This document shows, one piece after another, positions 49,997 through 59,176 of a stretch of 64,000 nucleotides of DNA. Made by a program: the position numbers and the translations under genes. This DNA comes from Streptomyces lunaelactis (GTDB taxonomy: Bacteria; Actinomycetota; Actinomycetes; Streptomycetales; Streptomycetaceae). The DNA lies in contig NZ_CP026304.1 of the NCBI RefSeq assembly GCF_003054555.1, forward strand, positions 1,302,001 through 1,366,000, written 5' to 3'. Positions within the stretch are counted from its first letter, which is position 1. Each line of letters starts with the position of its first letter. Under the pieces are notes generated by a model, which worked only from the letters and a program-made list of their open reading frames with translations, searched no databases and was not told the origin of the DNA.

Positions 49997-50740
49997 TCAG
50001 GGGGTGTCCGGCTCCAGTTCGGCCAGCGCCAGCAGCTGCGCGGGCGTGACGCCCTCCGGAATCGGCACGGGAGCGGGCGTACGCAGCGGGGGCTCCCAGC
50101 CGCGGACCGGATCCCAGCTCCGTACGACCCTGGCGGGGGCTCCGGCCACCACCGAGTGGTCGGGAACCTCTCCCCGTACGACGGCACCTGCGGCCACCAC
50201 CACGTTGCGGCCGAGCCGCGCGCCGGGCAGGACCACCGCGCCGGTCCCCAGCCAGCAACCCGGGCCGATGGTCACCGGTTCCATGCGCGGCCACTGCTTG
50301 CCGACAGGCTGGTGCGGGTCGTCGTAGCTGTGGTTGGTCGAGGTGATGTAGACGTACGGACCGCAGTACGTGTCCGAGCCGATGGTCACCCTGGTGTCGG
50401 CGATGACATGGCTGCCGCGCCCCAGCACCACCCCGTCGCCCAGGGTCAGGATGGGGTCGGCGCCGAGGTCGAGACCCGGCATCATCCCGGCGGTGAGCGT
50501 GACCTGCTCGCCGATGATGCAGTGGTCGCCGAGCTCGATCCAGGCCTCGCCGAAGACGGTGCCCTGCGGGAAGGCGAGCCGGGTGCCGGAGCCGAGCCGC
50601 CGGAAACTCAGGCGTCCGGGGTGCTCGGCGGTGACGGCGCCCGCCTCCTGCACCCAGCGCCAGCCGCAATGGACGGCGGACGCGAGAAAGCGCCGCCGCC
50701 AGGCGGAGAGCGATGAGAACGTGTTTCTGTTCTTCGGCAC
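49997..50740 (-). CDS. hexapeptide-repeat acyltransferase (left-handed beta-helix)
   Basis: 247 residues. Repeated [LIV]-G-x4 turns (LGDHCIIGEQVTLTAG, LGDGVVLGRGSHVIADTRVTIG, IGPGCWLGTGAVVLPGARLG) with the STNHSYDDP loop carrying the catalytic histidine of the LacA/NodL/DapH type. The GTG at 50740 (VPKNRNTFSSLSAWRRR) is the start I recall in homologues; GTG 50746 is also in frame. It may O-acetylate a sugar or lipid at the membrane; acceptor unknown. Confidence 0.82.
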   Translation of the reverse strand: MPKNRNTFSSLSAWRRRFLASAVHCGWRWVQEAGAVTAEHPGRLSFRRLGSGTRLAFPQGTVFGEAWIELGDHCIIGEQVTLTAGMMPGLDLGADPILTLGDGVVLGRGSHVIADTRVTIGSDTYCGPYVYITSTNHSYDDPHQPVGKQWPRMEPVTIGPGCWLGTGAVVLPGARLGRNVVVAAGAVVRGEVPDHSVVAGAPARVVRSWDPVRGWEPPLRTPAPVPIPEGVTPAQLLALAELEPDTP

Positions 50741-50935
50741 CCGCACACGGTAGTCGGCCGCACCTGGGGCGATCGGCGCGGTGTGCTGTGATGTTCGCCC
50801 CAACGCCGCACCAGCGGGCACGGCGAGTTCGGGACTGACTAAGCCGAGCGCGCGCCGAGTACCCCTCCATAGGGCTCCTGCGGGGCGGTCGCTTACGGTG
50901 CACGTGGAACCGGTGAGTACCGAGGAGAAGACGGC

Positions 50936-51466
50936 ATGGCGGAACGGGCATTGATCTCAGGCGTGGGCGGCAGGGACCCGAAGGTCGACCCTGAGGCGTT
51001 CACCGCGCCGACATCCGTGGTCGTCGGCGACGTCACGCTCGCCGCCGGGTCCAGCGTCTGGTACCAGACCGTACTGCGCGCCGACTGCGGGCCGATCACC
51101 ATCGGCGCGAACAGCAACATGCAGGACAATTGCACGGTGCATGTCGACCCGGGCTTCCCGGTCACCGTCGGCGAGCGCGTCTCGGTCGGCCACAACGCCG
51201 TACTGCACGGCTGCACGGTCGAGGACGACGTACTGGTCGGCATGGGCGCCACCGTGCTCAACGGCGCGCACATCGGTGCCGGTTCACTGATCGCCGCGCA
51301 GGCGCTGGTGCCGCAGGGGATGCGCGTCCCGCCGGGCTCGCTGGTCGCGGGCGTGCCCGCCAAGGTCAAGCGGGAGCTGACCGAGGAGGAGCTGGAGGGC
51401 ATCAAGCTCAACGCGGCGGTCTATGTGGACCTCGCCAAGGAGCACCGCGCGGCGCACGAGCAGTGA
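50936..51466 (+). CDS. gamma-class carbonic anhydrase-like protein
   Basis: 176 residues. Left-handed beta-helix with the three zinc histidines in TVHVDPG, VGHNAVLHG, as in gamma-carbonic anhydrases and PaaY/YrdA relatives. GLVAGVPAKVKRELTEEEL-type ending is typical. Whether it hydrates CO2 or is a thioester hydrolase cannot be told. Preceded by GAGGAGAAG. Confidence 0.88.
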   Translation: MAERALISGVGGRDPKVDPEAFTAPTSVVVGDVTLAAGSSVWYQTVLRADCGPITIGANSNMQDNCTVHVDPGFPVTVGERVSVGHNAVLHGCTVEDDVLVGMGATVLNGAHIGAGSLIAAQALVPQGMRVPPGSLVAGVPAKVKRELTEEELEGIKLNAAVYVDLAKEHRAAHEQ

Positions 51467-51543
51467 CGGAACGAGCGAGAACTGAGGAACGAGCGAGAAC
51501 TGGCGGTACGGGCAAGCGCTGACGGTACGGGCGACGAGCCGGC

Positions 51544-52206
51544 TCAGTCCCCCGCGGGCACGGGCTCCGGCTCGGCCGCCGCCGGACGAGCCTCCGCCTG
51601 CTCGGCGGCCTTCTTCGCGCGGCTCTTCAGCACCAGCATCGAGGTGAGCCCGATCAGCACGGCGAGGACCAGGCCGAGCCAGGAGAACCGCTTGAGCCAT
51701 GCCTCCGCGACCACGCCGACGGAGTAGATGACCGCGGTCGTGCCACCGGCCCAGAGGATCCCGCCGAAGACATTGGCGATGAGGAACTTCCAGTACGGCA
51801 TGCGCAGTACGCCGGCGAGCGGCCCGGCGAAGATCCGCAGCAGGGCGACGAAGCGGCCGAAGAAGACGGCCCACATGCCCCACTTCTCGAACGACCGCTC
51901 GGCCATGGCGATCTGCGCTTCGCCGAAGTGTTTTGGGAACTTCCCGCCGAGCCAGGCCAGCAGCGGCCGGCCGCCCTTGCGCCCGATGGCGTACCCGATC
52001 GAGTCGCCGATGATCGCGCCGGCGGTGGCACAGGCGCCGAGGATGTACGGATTGATCTCGCCGTGCTGCGAGGCGAGCAGCGCCGAGCTGACGAGGACGA
52101 TCTCGCCCGGCAGCGGGATGCCGAGGCTCTCGAGTCCGATGACCACACCCACCAGGATGTAGATGCTGACCGCGGGGACGGTCTCGAGCCACTCCTGGAC
52201 GTGCAA
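51544..52206 (-). CDS. DedA family membrane protein
   Basis: 220 residues with the SNARE-associated (VTT) core: GIPLPGEIVLVSSALLAS, AGAIIGDSIGYAIGRKGG and FFGRFVALLRIFAGPLAGVLRM, the last with the conserved arginine in the membrane. DedA proteins act as lipid scramblases or undecaprenyl-phosphate flippases and affect membrane homeostasis; substrate here not known. The C-terminal tail is Ala/Glu/Pro-rich and cytosolic. Confidence 0.9.
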   Translation of the reverse strand: MHVQEWLETVPAVSIYILVGVVIGLESLGIPLPGEIVLVSSALLASQHGEINPYILGACATAGAIIGDSIGYAIGRKGGRPLLAWLGGKFPKHFGEAQIAMAERSFEKWGMWAVFFGRFVALLRIFAGPLAGVLRMPYWKFLIANVFGGILWAGGTTAVIYSVGVVAEAWLKRFSWLGLVLAVLIGLTSMLVLKSRAKKAAEQAEARPAAAEPEPVPAGD

Positions 52207-52308
52207 CGCCGGTTCCTCCCGTATGTGCAGATGCCGCTGCCCGGCGTGCGCCGCCTGCGGCGCACGCCGGGCAGCCTACCTGGTGACTCCACGGGCTCCG
52301 GACGAGGC

Positions 52309-52761
52309 TCAGGCGTTGGGGCGGAGCGTCCACACGATGGTCATGACACCGGTCACCGCGCCGTCCGCGCGCTGGATCTCGATGTTGACGGGGAACTCAG
52401 GACGCTCGCCCGCGTCCAGTTCCGCGACGACGTCCGCGATCGGGCGGCCGAGGGTGGCGGTCGCCGTGACGACGCCCATCGCCAGCTTCTTGTAGCCGAT
52501 CTCCGCCTTGACGGCGAGCGGTACGGCGCGCGTCATCTGGTCCCCGAAGGCGGCGATGACGATCGCCCCGCTCGCGGTCTCGGCGAGCGTGAACATCGCT
52601 CCGGCGTGCGGTCCGCCGACGTGGTTGTGGAAGTCGGCCTGGTCGGGCATGCGGACGACGGCCCGCTCGGCGGTGGTCTCCAGGAACTCCAGGTTGAGGG
52701 TCCTGGCCATGGGGACGGTGGCGGCGAGCATCTCGCCCACGGACATCTGATCAGCGCTCAT
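52309..52761 (-). CDS. hotdog-fold thioesterase (DUF4442/PaaI-like)
   Basis: 150 residues. Hotdog fold with FHNHVGGPHAGAMFTLAETASGA, where the HxGG...AxxxxLAE pattern marks PaaI-type thioesterases, and the basic KAEIGYKKLAMG strand. The ATG at 52761 is taken; a longer frame has no similarity. Substrate unknown. Confidence 0.82.
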   Translation of the reverse strand: MSADQMSVGEMLAATVPMARTLNLEFLETTAERAVVRMPDQADFHNHVGGPHAGAMFTLAETASGAIVIAAFGDQMTRAVPLAVKAEIGYKKLAMGVVTATATLGRPIADVVAELDAGERPEFPVNIEIQRADGAVTGVMTIVWTLRPNA

Positions 52762-52856
52762 GGAACGCGATGTTACCCACGAGTAGTACCGCTTGGCCAT
52801 CCCCTGCCGGGGGTGGACGTGGCAGCGGTGACGCGGCACCTCTATCGTTACCCGCC

Positions 52857-53882
52857 ATGTGGCCAGGACAGCAGCCGCCCGGGGGCGAGCAGAACCCGCA
52901 GGACCAGAACCCGTACCAGCAGCCGGGGTACCAACAGCCGAATCCCTACCAGCAGCCGGGGTATCAGCAGCCGGAGTACCAGCAACCCAACCCGTACCAG
53001 CAGCCGACCGTGCCGCAGTACGCCGTGCCCGGGCAGCCGCCCGGCGGGCCGCAGCCGCCGCAGGACGACAAGAAGAAGACGACCGTCATCGCGATCGTCG
53101 CGGCCACGGCCGTCGTCGTGGCCGCGGTGGTCACCGGTGTCATCGTGCTGAAGGACGACGGCAAGGGCACCGACAAGGCGGACGCCAAGAACGTCGGCGA
53201 GTCCAAGAAGCCGGCGTCGGACACGCCCACCCAGGCTCCCGCCTCGCCGACCGAGAACCCGCGCGGCCGCGAGGACGCCAAGCCGACGATCGCGGGCTGG
53301 AAGGTCGTCACCAACCCCAAGCACGGTACGCAGTTCGACGTGCCGGCCGGCTGGGAGGTAGCCGGATCGGGCATGGCCACGGGCTTCGAGGACGAGAAGA
53401 AGGGCGACGGCTCTGCGGTCGTCATGATGTCGGCCCCGGCCCACTACAAGTCCAAGTGGTGCACCTTCGACACCGACAAGGACGGCAAGCTCGAAGAGTG
53501 GGGCATGGGCACGGTCGGCACCAAGGGCGGCAAGGGCGCCACGGACAGCGCCACGGCGGCCTACAACGAGGCCGGCAACTGGGTCTGGGCCGGTTACGCG
53601 CAGACGGAGCCCAAGGGCACGGTCAAGATCACCAAGGCCGTGCCGTACACCACCAAGTCGGGGCTCAGCGGCAGCGTCTCGACGGGCACCGCGATCGGTG
53701 TCAAGAAGGAGAACAAGTGCGAGACCGACGGCAAGTCGATCGCCTTCACCTTCAAGAACAGCAAGGGTGACTTCACCAGCTGGGTGCTCTACGGCAACAA
53801 GGGCGTCCCTGACGAGGTTCCCGACGCCACGATCCAGCAGATCCTGAGCACCGTGCGGGTCGCGGGCACGCCTGCCGGATAG
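52857..53882 (+). CDS. membrane-anchored extracytoplasmic protein with Gln/Pro/Tyr-rich head
   Basis: 341 residues. Residues 1-70 are a low-complexity NPYQQPGYQQP repeat region, then DDKKKT and a single membrane helix (VIAIVAATAVVVAAVVTGVIVL at about 75-97), leaving the C-terminal 240 residues outside the cell. The outer domain (WKVVTNPKHGTQFDVPAGWE; SAPAHYKSKWC) has two cysteines and resembles domains attached to similar anchors in Streptomyces, of unknown function. TATCGT lies 9 bases before the ATG, predicting a leaderless mRNA. Confidence 0.82.
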   Translation: MWPGQQPPGGEQNPQDQNPYQQPGYQQPNPYQQPGYQQPEYQQPNPYQQPTVPQYAVPGQPPGGPQPPQDDKKKTTVIAIVAATAVVVAAVVTGVIVLKDDGKGTDKADAKNVGESKKPASDTPTQAPASPTENPRGREDAKPTIAGWKVVTNPKHGTQFDVPAGWEVAGSGMATGFEDEKKGDGSAVVMMSAPAHYKSKWCTFDTDKDGKLEEWGMGTVGTKGGKGATDSATAAYNEAGNWVWAGYAQTEPKGTVKITKAVPYTTKSGLSGSVSTGTAIGVKKENKCETDGKSIAFTFKNSKGDFTSWVLYGNKGVPDEVPDATIQQILSTVRVAGTPAG

Positions 53883-53933
53883 CCGTCCGGATAAGCGTTT
53901 GGCACGGCGGGACGACAGCGGGATAGTCCCCGG

Positions 53934-55244
53934 GTGACGACTGCCGCCCCCGCTCCCCGCCGTGCCGGCCGCCCCGAATGGGCCGGCCGCAATTACACCC
54001 TGCTGACCGCCGCCGCGGTGGTGACCAACCTGGGCAGCCACGGCGCTCTGATCGCGGCGGCCTTCGCGGTGCTGCAGTCCGGCGGGGACGGCGGCGACGT
54101 GGGTCTGGTCGCGGCGGCCCGTACCCTCCCGCTCGTCCTCTTCCTGCTGATCGGGGGCGCGGTGGCCGACCGGCTGCCGCGGCACCGGGTGATGGTCGCG
54201 GCCAACACCCTCAACTGCCTTTCGCAGGCGGCCTTCGCGGTCCTGGTACTGGCCGGCGAGGCGCAGCTGTGGCAGATGATGCTGCTCGCCGGTCTCGGCG
54301 GTGCCGGTCACGCCTTCTTCTCCCCCGCCTCCGAGGGGATGCTGCTCTCCAGCGTCCAGGGCGAACAGGCCGGCCGCGCCTTCGCGCTCTACCGGATGGC
54401 GATGCACGGCGCCGGGATCGGCGGAGCGGCGCTCGGCGGGGCGATGATCGCCGCCATCGGTCCCGGCTGGGTGCTGGCCGTCGACGCGGCGGCGTTCGCC
54501 GTGGCCGGCTCGCTGCGGGCGTTCCTGGACGTCAGCCATATCGCTCCTCGTGAGCCCGGCGAGGGAATGCTGGCCGATCTGCGAGAGGGCTGGCGCGAGG
54601 TGGCCGGCCGGCCCTGGCTGTGGAGCATCGTGCTGCAGTTCGCGGTGGTCAACGCGGTCGTCGGCGCCGCTGAGGCCGTGTACGGACCACTGGTCGCCCG
54701 GGACAGTCTGGGCGGGCCAGGACCCTGGGGTCTGGCGCTGGCCGCCTTCGGTGCGGGCACCGTCGGCGGCGCTCTGGTGATGATGCGCTGGAAGCCGCGC
54801 CGGCTGCTGCTCGCCGGGACCCTGTGCATCTTCCCGCTGGCCCTTCCCTCGGCAGCGCTGGCGCTGCCGTTGCAGGTGGCTCCCCTGGTGGCGGTGATGT
54901 TCTTCAGCGGAGTCGCGGTCGAGGTCTTCGGTGTCTCGTGGATGACGGCGCTGCACCAGGAGATTCCCGAGGACAAGTTCTCCCGGGTCTCCGCGTACGA
55001 CTGGCTCGGTTCGCTGGCGCTGCTTCCGGTGGCCACCGCCCTCGCGGGTCCGGCCGAGAGCGCGTTCGGGCGCACCGCGTCCCTCTGGGGGTGTGCGGGG
55101 CTGATCGTTCTGCTCACCGCCGCGGTGCTGCTGGTGCCCGATGTGCGGCGGCTGACCCGTCGTACGAAGTCGGTCGCTGTCGCGCAGCCCGCTTCCGGGG
55201 CCGCCTCAGCCGATGCTGAAGGCGCCGTCGGGCGGCTCGGGTGA
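53934..55244 (+). CDS. MFS transporter (drug/metabolite exporter type)
   Basis: 436 residues with about 11-12 membrane segments. The loop 2-3 motif is GGAVADRLPRHRVMVAAN (GxxxDRxxRR-like). EntS/MFS_3-type layout with a short loop after helix 6. The GTG start is only 4 bases after a TAGTCC -10 box. The 3' end overlaps the convergent spermidine-synthase-like gene by 39 bp, with no terminator between. Substrate unknown. Confidence 0.84.
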   Translation: MTTAAPAPRRAGRPEWAGRNYTLLTAAAVVTNLGSHGALIAAAFAVLQSGGDGGDVGLVAAARTLPLVLFLLIGGAVADRLPRHRVMVAANTLNCLSQAAFAVLVLAGEAQLWQMMLLAGLGGAGHAFFSPASEGMLLSSVQGEQAGRAFALYRMAMHGAGIGGAALGGAMIAAIGPGWVLAVDAAAFAVAGSLRAFLDVSHIAPREPGEGMLADLREGWREVAGRPWLWSIVLQFAVVNAVVGAAEAVYGPLVARDSLGGPGPWGLALAAFGAGTVGGALVMMRWKPRRLLLAGTLCIFPLALPSAALALPLQVAPLVAVMFFSGVAVEVFGVSWMTALHQEIPEDKFSRVSAYDWLGSLALLPVATALAGPAESAFGRTASLWGCAGLIVLLTAAVLLVPDVRRLTRRTKSVAVAQPASGAASADAEGAVGRLG

Positions 55245-56051
55245 CGCCACCGCTTCGGCGTCCCGTACCGCGGTCGCGTCCCCTATGAGGCGCCGCAGCG
55301 ACGAGCCGTCCTCGAGCCGGGCGGGGAAGGCGTCGGAGGCGGTGCGGCGGGCCAGGGCCGCCGCGTCGATGGGCGCGTGCGAGGCGAGGAGCACGGCGTT
55401 GCCGAAGCGGCGGCCGCGCAGCACGGCCGGTTCGGCGATCAGCGCGAGCTGATCGAACACCGCGGCGAAGGTGGCCAGTTGGGAGCGGAGGAAGGTGAAC
55501 GGCGCGCCGTCGGCGAGGTTGGCGGCGTAGATGCCGCCGGGCCGCAGGACGCGCTCCGCGGCCCGTGCGTACTCGACCGAGGTGAGATGCGCGGGTACCC
55601 GTGAGCCGCCGAAGACATCGGCGATCAGCACATCCGCCGAGTCCGCAGGCGCCGCTTCCACAAAGGCGCGGGCGTCGGCTCCGTGTACGCAGATCCCGGC
55701 GCCGTCCGGCAGGGGCAGGTGTTCGGCGACCAGCGCCAGCAGCCCCCGGTCCGCCTCCACCACGTTCTGGCGCGAGCCGGGCCGCGTCCCGGCCACATAG
55801 CGGGGCAGGGTCAGCGCCCCGCCGCCGAGGTGCAGCAGATCGAGCGGAGCGCCCTCGTCCGCCGCGCAGTCGACGATATGCGCGAGCCGGCGCACATACT
55901 CGAACTCCAGATGCGTGGGCGCGTCCAGGTCGACGTACGACTGGGGGGCGCCGTCGACGGTCAGCAGCCAGGCACGCTCCCGGTCCACATCGGGCATGAG
56001 CTTGGCGATGCCCCCGTCGACGTCCCGGATGACGGGTATCTGCTCGTTCAC
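55206..56051 (-). CDS. spermidine synthase-like methyltransferase-fold protein
   Basis: 281 residues. The spermidine/spermine synthase fold: LLHLGGGALTLPRYVAGT (motif I), VVEADRGLLALVAEHL, and VLIADVFGGSRVPAHLTSVEY in place of the catalytic YDxxxxD region. The acidic residue pattern of true aminopropyltransferases is partly missing, so this is the fused-/orphan-type family whose product is unknown. The GTG at 56051 is 4 bases after the patatin stop, forming an operon. Confidence 0.82.
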   Translation of the reverse strand: MNEQIPVIRDVDGGIAKLMPDVDRERAWLLTVDGAPQSYVDLDAPTHLEFEYVRRLAHIVDCAADEGAPLDLLHLGGGALTLPRYVAGTRPGSRQNVVEADRGLLALVAEHLPLPDGAGICVHGADARAFVEAAPADSADVLIADVFGGSRVPAHLTSVEYARAAERVLRPGGIYAANLADGAPFTFLRSQLATFAAVFDQLALIAEPAVLRGRRFGNAVLLASHAPIDAAALARRTASDAFPARLEDGSSLRRLIGDATAVRDAEAVASPEPPDGAFSIG

Positions 56052-56055
56052 GCTC

Positions 56056-56907
56056 TCATTGTGCCCAGAGCGCGGCGACGGCCTCCGCATGGGCCGCCGC
56101 CTGCTCGCGTCCGGCGCGGGCGGCCGGGGCCCGCCGGGCGGGGTCGAGCGAGTTGCGGCCGAAGGCCTTCTTCGCGGCGGTGTCCGGGGTGATGACCTCG
56201 ACCCGGGCGCCCTCGGCCGCGAGCCGGGCGGCCTGTGCGCGCGGCGAGACGAGCACCTTGTTGCCGGCGGCCATCGGTGCCAGGACGACGACCTTCCGGT
56301 ATCCGGCGGCGAGGTGTGCGTTCGCCGTGGAGTGCACTCCCCCGTCGATCCACTTCCGTCCGTCGATGGTGACGGCCGGCCACACACCGGGCACGGCGCA
56401 GCTGGCGGTGACCGCGTCGACGATCGGCACGCCGCTGTCCTTGTCGTAGGTCTTCAGCTCGCCGGTGAGGGCGTCGACCACGGTGACCAGCAGGCGGCTC
56501 TGCGGCCACTCGTGCGAGAGGAGCCGCCCGGCGATCACCTCGCGCCGCGCGCTCTCGTCGACGGCGGTGCGGGTACCGAGCGACAGCCGGCCGAGCTTTC
56601 GTCCGTACGCCTCGGGGGTACGGGAGGACAGGATGGCCCGTGCGTAGCGGAGGATCATCGGCGCACCGAGCCGGCCCGGGATCTCGCCCCGGGGATCGGC
56701 GAGTTGGCGCTCGTACAGCTCGGCACTGGTCAGCTTCCCGGAGGTGATCTGTGCGGCGACGACCGAGCCGGCCGAACTGCCGATGACCAGGTCGGCCGTC
56801 CAGAGGTCCACTCCCGCCTCGGCGAGACCGTGCAGGACCCCGATCTCCCAGCCCACGCCCGTGATGCCGCCCGCGCCCAGTACCAGTGCCGCTTCAGCCA
56901 TGCGCAT
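56056..56907 (-). CDS. patatin-like phospholipase
   Basis: 283 residues. Oxyanion hole GAGGITGVGW, nucleophile GSSAG (Ser45) and catalytic Asp in WIDGGVHS near residue 187 complete the Ser-Asp dyad of RssA/patatin lipases. No signal peptide. ATGs at 56907 and 56901 are both possible. It heads a two-gene unit with the spermidine-synthase-like protein. Confidence 0.88.
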   Translation of the reverse strand: MRMAEAALVLGAGGITGVGWEIGVLHGLAEAGVDLWTADLVIGSSAGSVVAAQITSGKLTSAELYERQLADPRGEIPGRLGAPMILRYARAILSSRTPEAYGRKLGRLSLGTRTAVDESARREVIAGRLLSHEWPQSRLLVTVVDALTGELKTYDKDSGVPIVDAVTASCAVPGVWPAVTIDGRKWIDGGVHSTANAHLAAGYRKVVVLAPMAAGNKVLVSPRAQAARLAAEGARVEVITPDTAAKKAFGRNSLDPARRAPAARAGREQAAAHAEAVAALWAQ

Positions 56908-56968
56908 CAGTGTCGCGCACAGCCAACTGCCCGCCTCCCGTGTGGTGACAGGAGGCGGGCAGCACTGG

Positions 56969-58147
56969 TCAGACCAGCCCGGTCACCGTGCCGGCACCGA
57001 CCGTGCGGCCGCCTTCGCGGATCGCGAAGCCGAGGCCTGGCTCCAGCGGCACGTCACGGCCGAGCTCGACGGTCATGGTGACCGTGTCGCCGGGCCGCGC
57101 GACGGCCGTCTCGCCGAGGTCGACGTCACCGACGACGTCCGCGGTGCGGATGTAGAACTGCGGCCGGTAGCCGGTGGAGACCGGGGTGGTACGCCCGCCC
57201 TCGCGGCCCGAGAGGACGTACACCTGCGCGGTGAATCGCCTGCTCGGTACGACGCTGCCGGGCGCCGCCACCACATGGCCGCGGCGCACCGCGTCGCGCG
57301 CCATGCCGCGCAGCAGCAGCGCGACGTTGTCACCGGCCTCCGCGGACTCCATCGGCTTCCCGAAGGTCTCGAGGCCGGTGACTGTGCTGGTCTGCGGATC
57401 GCCGTCCGCACCGAGGACCTGTACGCGGTCGCCGACACGGACGGTGCCGCGCTCGATCGCGCCGGTGACGACCGTGCCGCGCCCGGTGATGGTGAGGACG
57501 TTCTCCACCGGGAGCAGGAACGGCGCGTCGGTGTACCTGACGGGCATCGGCACATAGGTGTCGACGGCGTCGAGCAGCGCCTCCACGGCGGAGGTCCAGC
57601 GTGGGTCGCCCTCCAGCGCCCCCAGGCCCGAGACCCTGACGACCGGGGCGGCGTCGCCGCCGTACCCATGGGCCGTCAACAGCTCGCGGACCTCCAGCTC
57701 CACCAGGTCGGTGAGCTCGTCGTCGCCCGCGTCCGCCTTGTTGAGAGCGACGACGATGTGGTCGACGCCCACCTGGCGGGCGAGCAGGACATGCTCGGCG
57801 GTCTGCGGCATGACCCCGTCGAGCGCGGAGACGACGAGGATCGCCCCGTCCAGCTGCGCGGCTCCGGTGACCATGTTCTTGACGTAGTCGGCATGGCCGG
57901 GCATGTCCACATGCGCGTAGTGCCGGGTGTCGGTCTCGTACTCGACGTGCGCGATGTTGATGGTGATGCCCCGCCGCGCCTCCTCCGGCGCCCGGTCGAT
58001 CCGGTCGAAGGGCACGAACGTGCCGGTCCCGCGCGCGGCGAGGACCTTGGTGATGGCGGCGGTCAGAGTGGTCTTGCCGTGGTCGACGTGGCCCATGGTG
58101 CCGATGTTGAGGTGCGGCTTGGTGCGCACGTATGCCGTCTTGGGCAT
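56969..58147 (-). CDS. tuf3: divergent elongation factor Tu (EF-Tu3)
   Basis: 392 residues. All GTPase motifs are present: [17 protein letters not shown], then [12 protein letters not shown] where EF-Tu1 has DCPGH, NKAD for NKCD, and SGLGAL for SALKAL. Domains 2 and 3 are complete ([29 protein letters not shown]). The sequence is much more divergent than housekeeping EF-Tu, matching the tuf3 genes of Streptomyces that I recall as stress or starvation regulated and linked to kirromycin tolerance. It is not in a str operon; a hairpin-rich leader precedes it. Confidence 0.92.
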   Translation of the reverse strand: MPKTAYVRTKPHLNIGTMGHVDHGKTTLTAAITKVLAARGTGTFVPFDRIDRAPEEARRGITINIAHVEYETDTRHYAHVDMPGHADYVKNMVTGAAQLDGAILVVSALDGVMPQTAEHVLLARQVGVDHIVVALNKADAGDDELTDLVELEVRELLTAHGYGGDAAPVVRVSGLGALEGDPRWTSAVEALLDAVDTYVPMPVRYTDAPFLLPVENVLTITGRGTVVTGAIERGTVRVGDRVQVLGADGDPQTSTVTGLETFGKPMESAEAGDNVALLLRGMARDAVRRGHVVAAPGSVVPSRRFTAQVYVLSGREGGRTTPVSTGYRPQFYIRTADVVGDVDLGETAVARPGDTVTMTVELGRDVPLEPGLGFAIREGGRTVGAGTVTGLV

Positions 58148-58179
58148 GGCTTTCTTCCTCGGAATTCGAAGCGTGACGG

Positions 58180-58218
58180 GGACCCCTCGGCCTTGCCGAC
58201 CCTCCCCCTGTGGGGTCC
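58180..58218 (-). promoter_or_regulatory. structured leader of tuf3
   Basis: GGACCCC (58180-58186) pairs with GGGGTCC (58212-58218), enclosing a second hairpin TCGGC-CTT-GCCGA (58187-58199). It lies 32-71 bases upstream of the tuf3 ATG. It may be an attenuator or a terminator of an upstream transcript. Confidence 0.45.
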
Positions 58219-58238
58219 GCCGGACGATCCGGGAAGGG

Positions 58239-58361
58239 TCAGCTTCGGGCGCCGCCGAAGGGCGCTGCGGCAGCGGCCGCTGCGGCCGCTGCGGGGAATG
58301 CGGCAGCCTTCGGCGCGTCCGCGACGGCGGACGGCGCTGCGAGGAAGGCGTACCGGAACAT
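58239..58361 (-). CDS. possible 40-residue alanine-rich small ORF upstream of tuf3
   Basis: ATG at the complement of 58359-58361, stop at 58239. It begins [18 protein letters not shown] and contains an uninterrupted alanine run encoded by GCN/GGC-type repeats. No Shine-Dalgarno is evident. It is in the 281-bp gap between tuf3 and alkD, which otherwise holds only the hairpin leader and an Ala-codon repeat. It could be a leader peptide or chance. Confidence 0.22.
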   Translation of the reverse strand: MFRYAFLAAPSAVADAPKAAAFPAAAAAAAAAAPFGGARS

Positions 58362-58428
58362 GTCGCTGATCATCGCCAACGGCGGGGGGCAGCGTCGAAT
58401 GGTTTTCCGCGTACGGGAGTTCAGCAGC

Positions 58429-59127
58429 TCAGAGGTGCTTCGTCGCTTCCCGTACGGACAGCGGCGAGAGCCGGTCGCCGGCGCCTTCGACGAAGTCGCG
58501 TACCGCGTCCGGGTCGGTCCTCGCGTACTCGCGCAGACACCAGCCGATCGCCTTGCGGATGAAGAAGTCGGGGTGGTCCGCGCGGCGGAGGCAGTAGTCG
58601 AAGAGCCGCTCGGCGTCGGTCGTGTCCTTGTAGCGGAGCTGGTGGAGCAGCGCCGTGCGCGCGACCCACAGATGGTCGTCGTCGATCCAGGCGTCCATGA
58701 CCGTCTTCAGCTTGGGATCGGCACTCACCAGTGGACCGACGACGTGCGAGGCGAGCGCGTCGACGGTGTCCCACCATGGGACGGTGACGACGAGGTGGCG
58801 GACGACGGGCAGGAATCCGGGCGAGCAGCGCTTCACATGGCGGCGCAGATAGTCGACGGCGAAGTACTGGTACTCGCGCTCGGGCAGGTCCCAGCAGCGC
58901 AGGGCGATCGCCGCGCAGTCCGCCTCGTCGGGTCGTGCGGTGCCTTCGAGGACAGTACGGGAGAGGTCGCGGCGGGCAGCCGTGTAGAGCCCGAGGAAGG
59001 GCGCGATGTCCTTCATGTACGCGGCGGCACCCTCGGCCCGGGCCGCGTCAGCGCCCGTGGGGTACACGGTGGTGAGCCGGTCCATGACGGTGTCGGCGAG
59101 TTCGCTGGGCGGGACGGCGGGGGGCAT
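58429..59127 (-). CDS. DNA alkylation repair protein (AlkD-like HEAT-repeat glycosylase)
   Basis: 232 residues, all-alpha, with the family landmarks FLGLYTAARRDLSR, REYQYFAVDYLRRH, VPWWDTVDALASHVVGPL, WVARTALLHQLRYKD and FFIRKAIGWCLREYARTDP. AlkD removes bulky N3/N7-alkylated bases without base flipping. ATG at 59127. Confidence 0.87.
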   Translation of the reverse strand: MPPAVPPSELADTVMDRLTTVYPTGADAARAEGAAAYMKDIAPFLGLYTAARRDLSRTVLEGTARPDEADCAAIALRCWDLPEREYQYFAVDYLRRHVKRCSPGFLPVVRHLVVTVPWWDTVDALASHVVGPLVSADPKLKTVMDAWIDDDHLWVARTALLHQLRYKDTTDAERLFDYCLRRADHPDFFIRKAIGWCLREYARTDPDAVRDFVEGAGDRLSPLSVREATKHL

Positions 59128-59176
59128 GAGGCCCAGATTACGGCGATCACAGCCCGGTGTCGGTTAGTCTCCCCGG

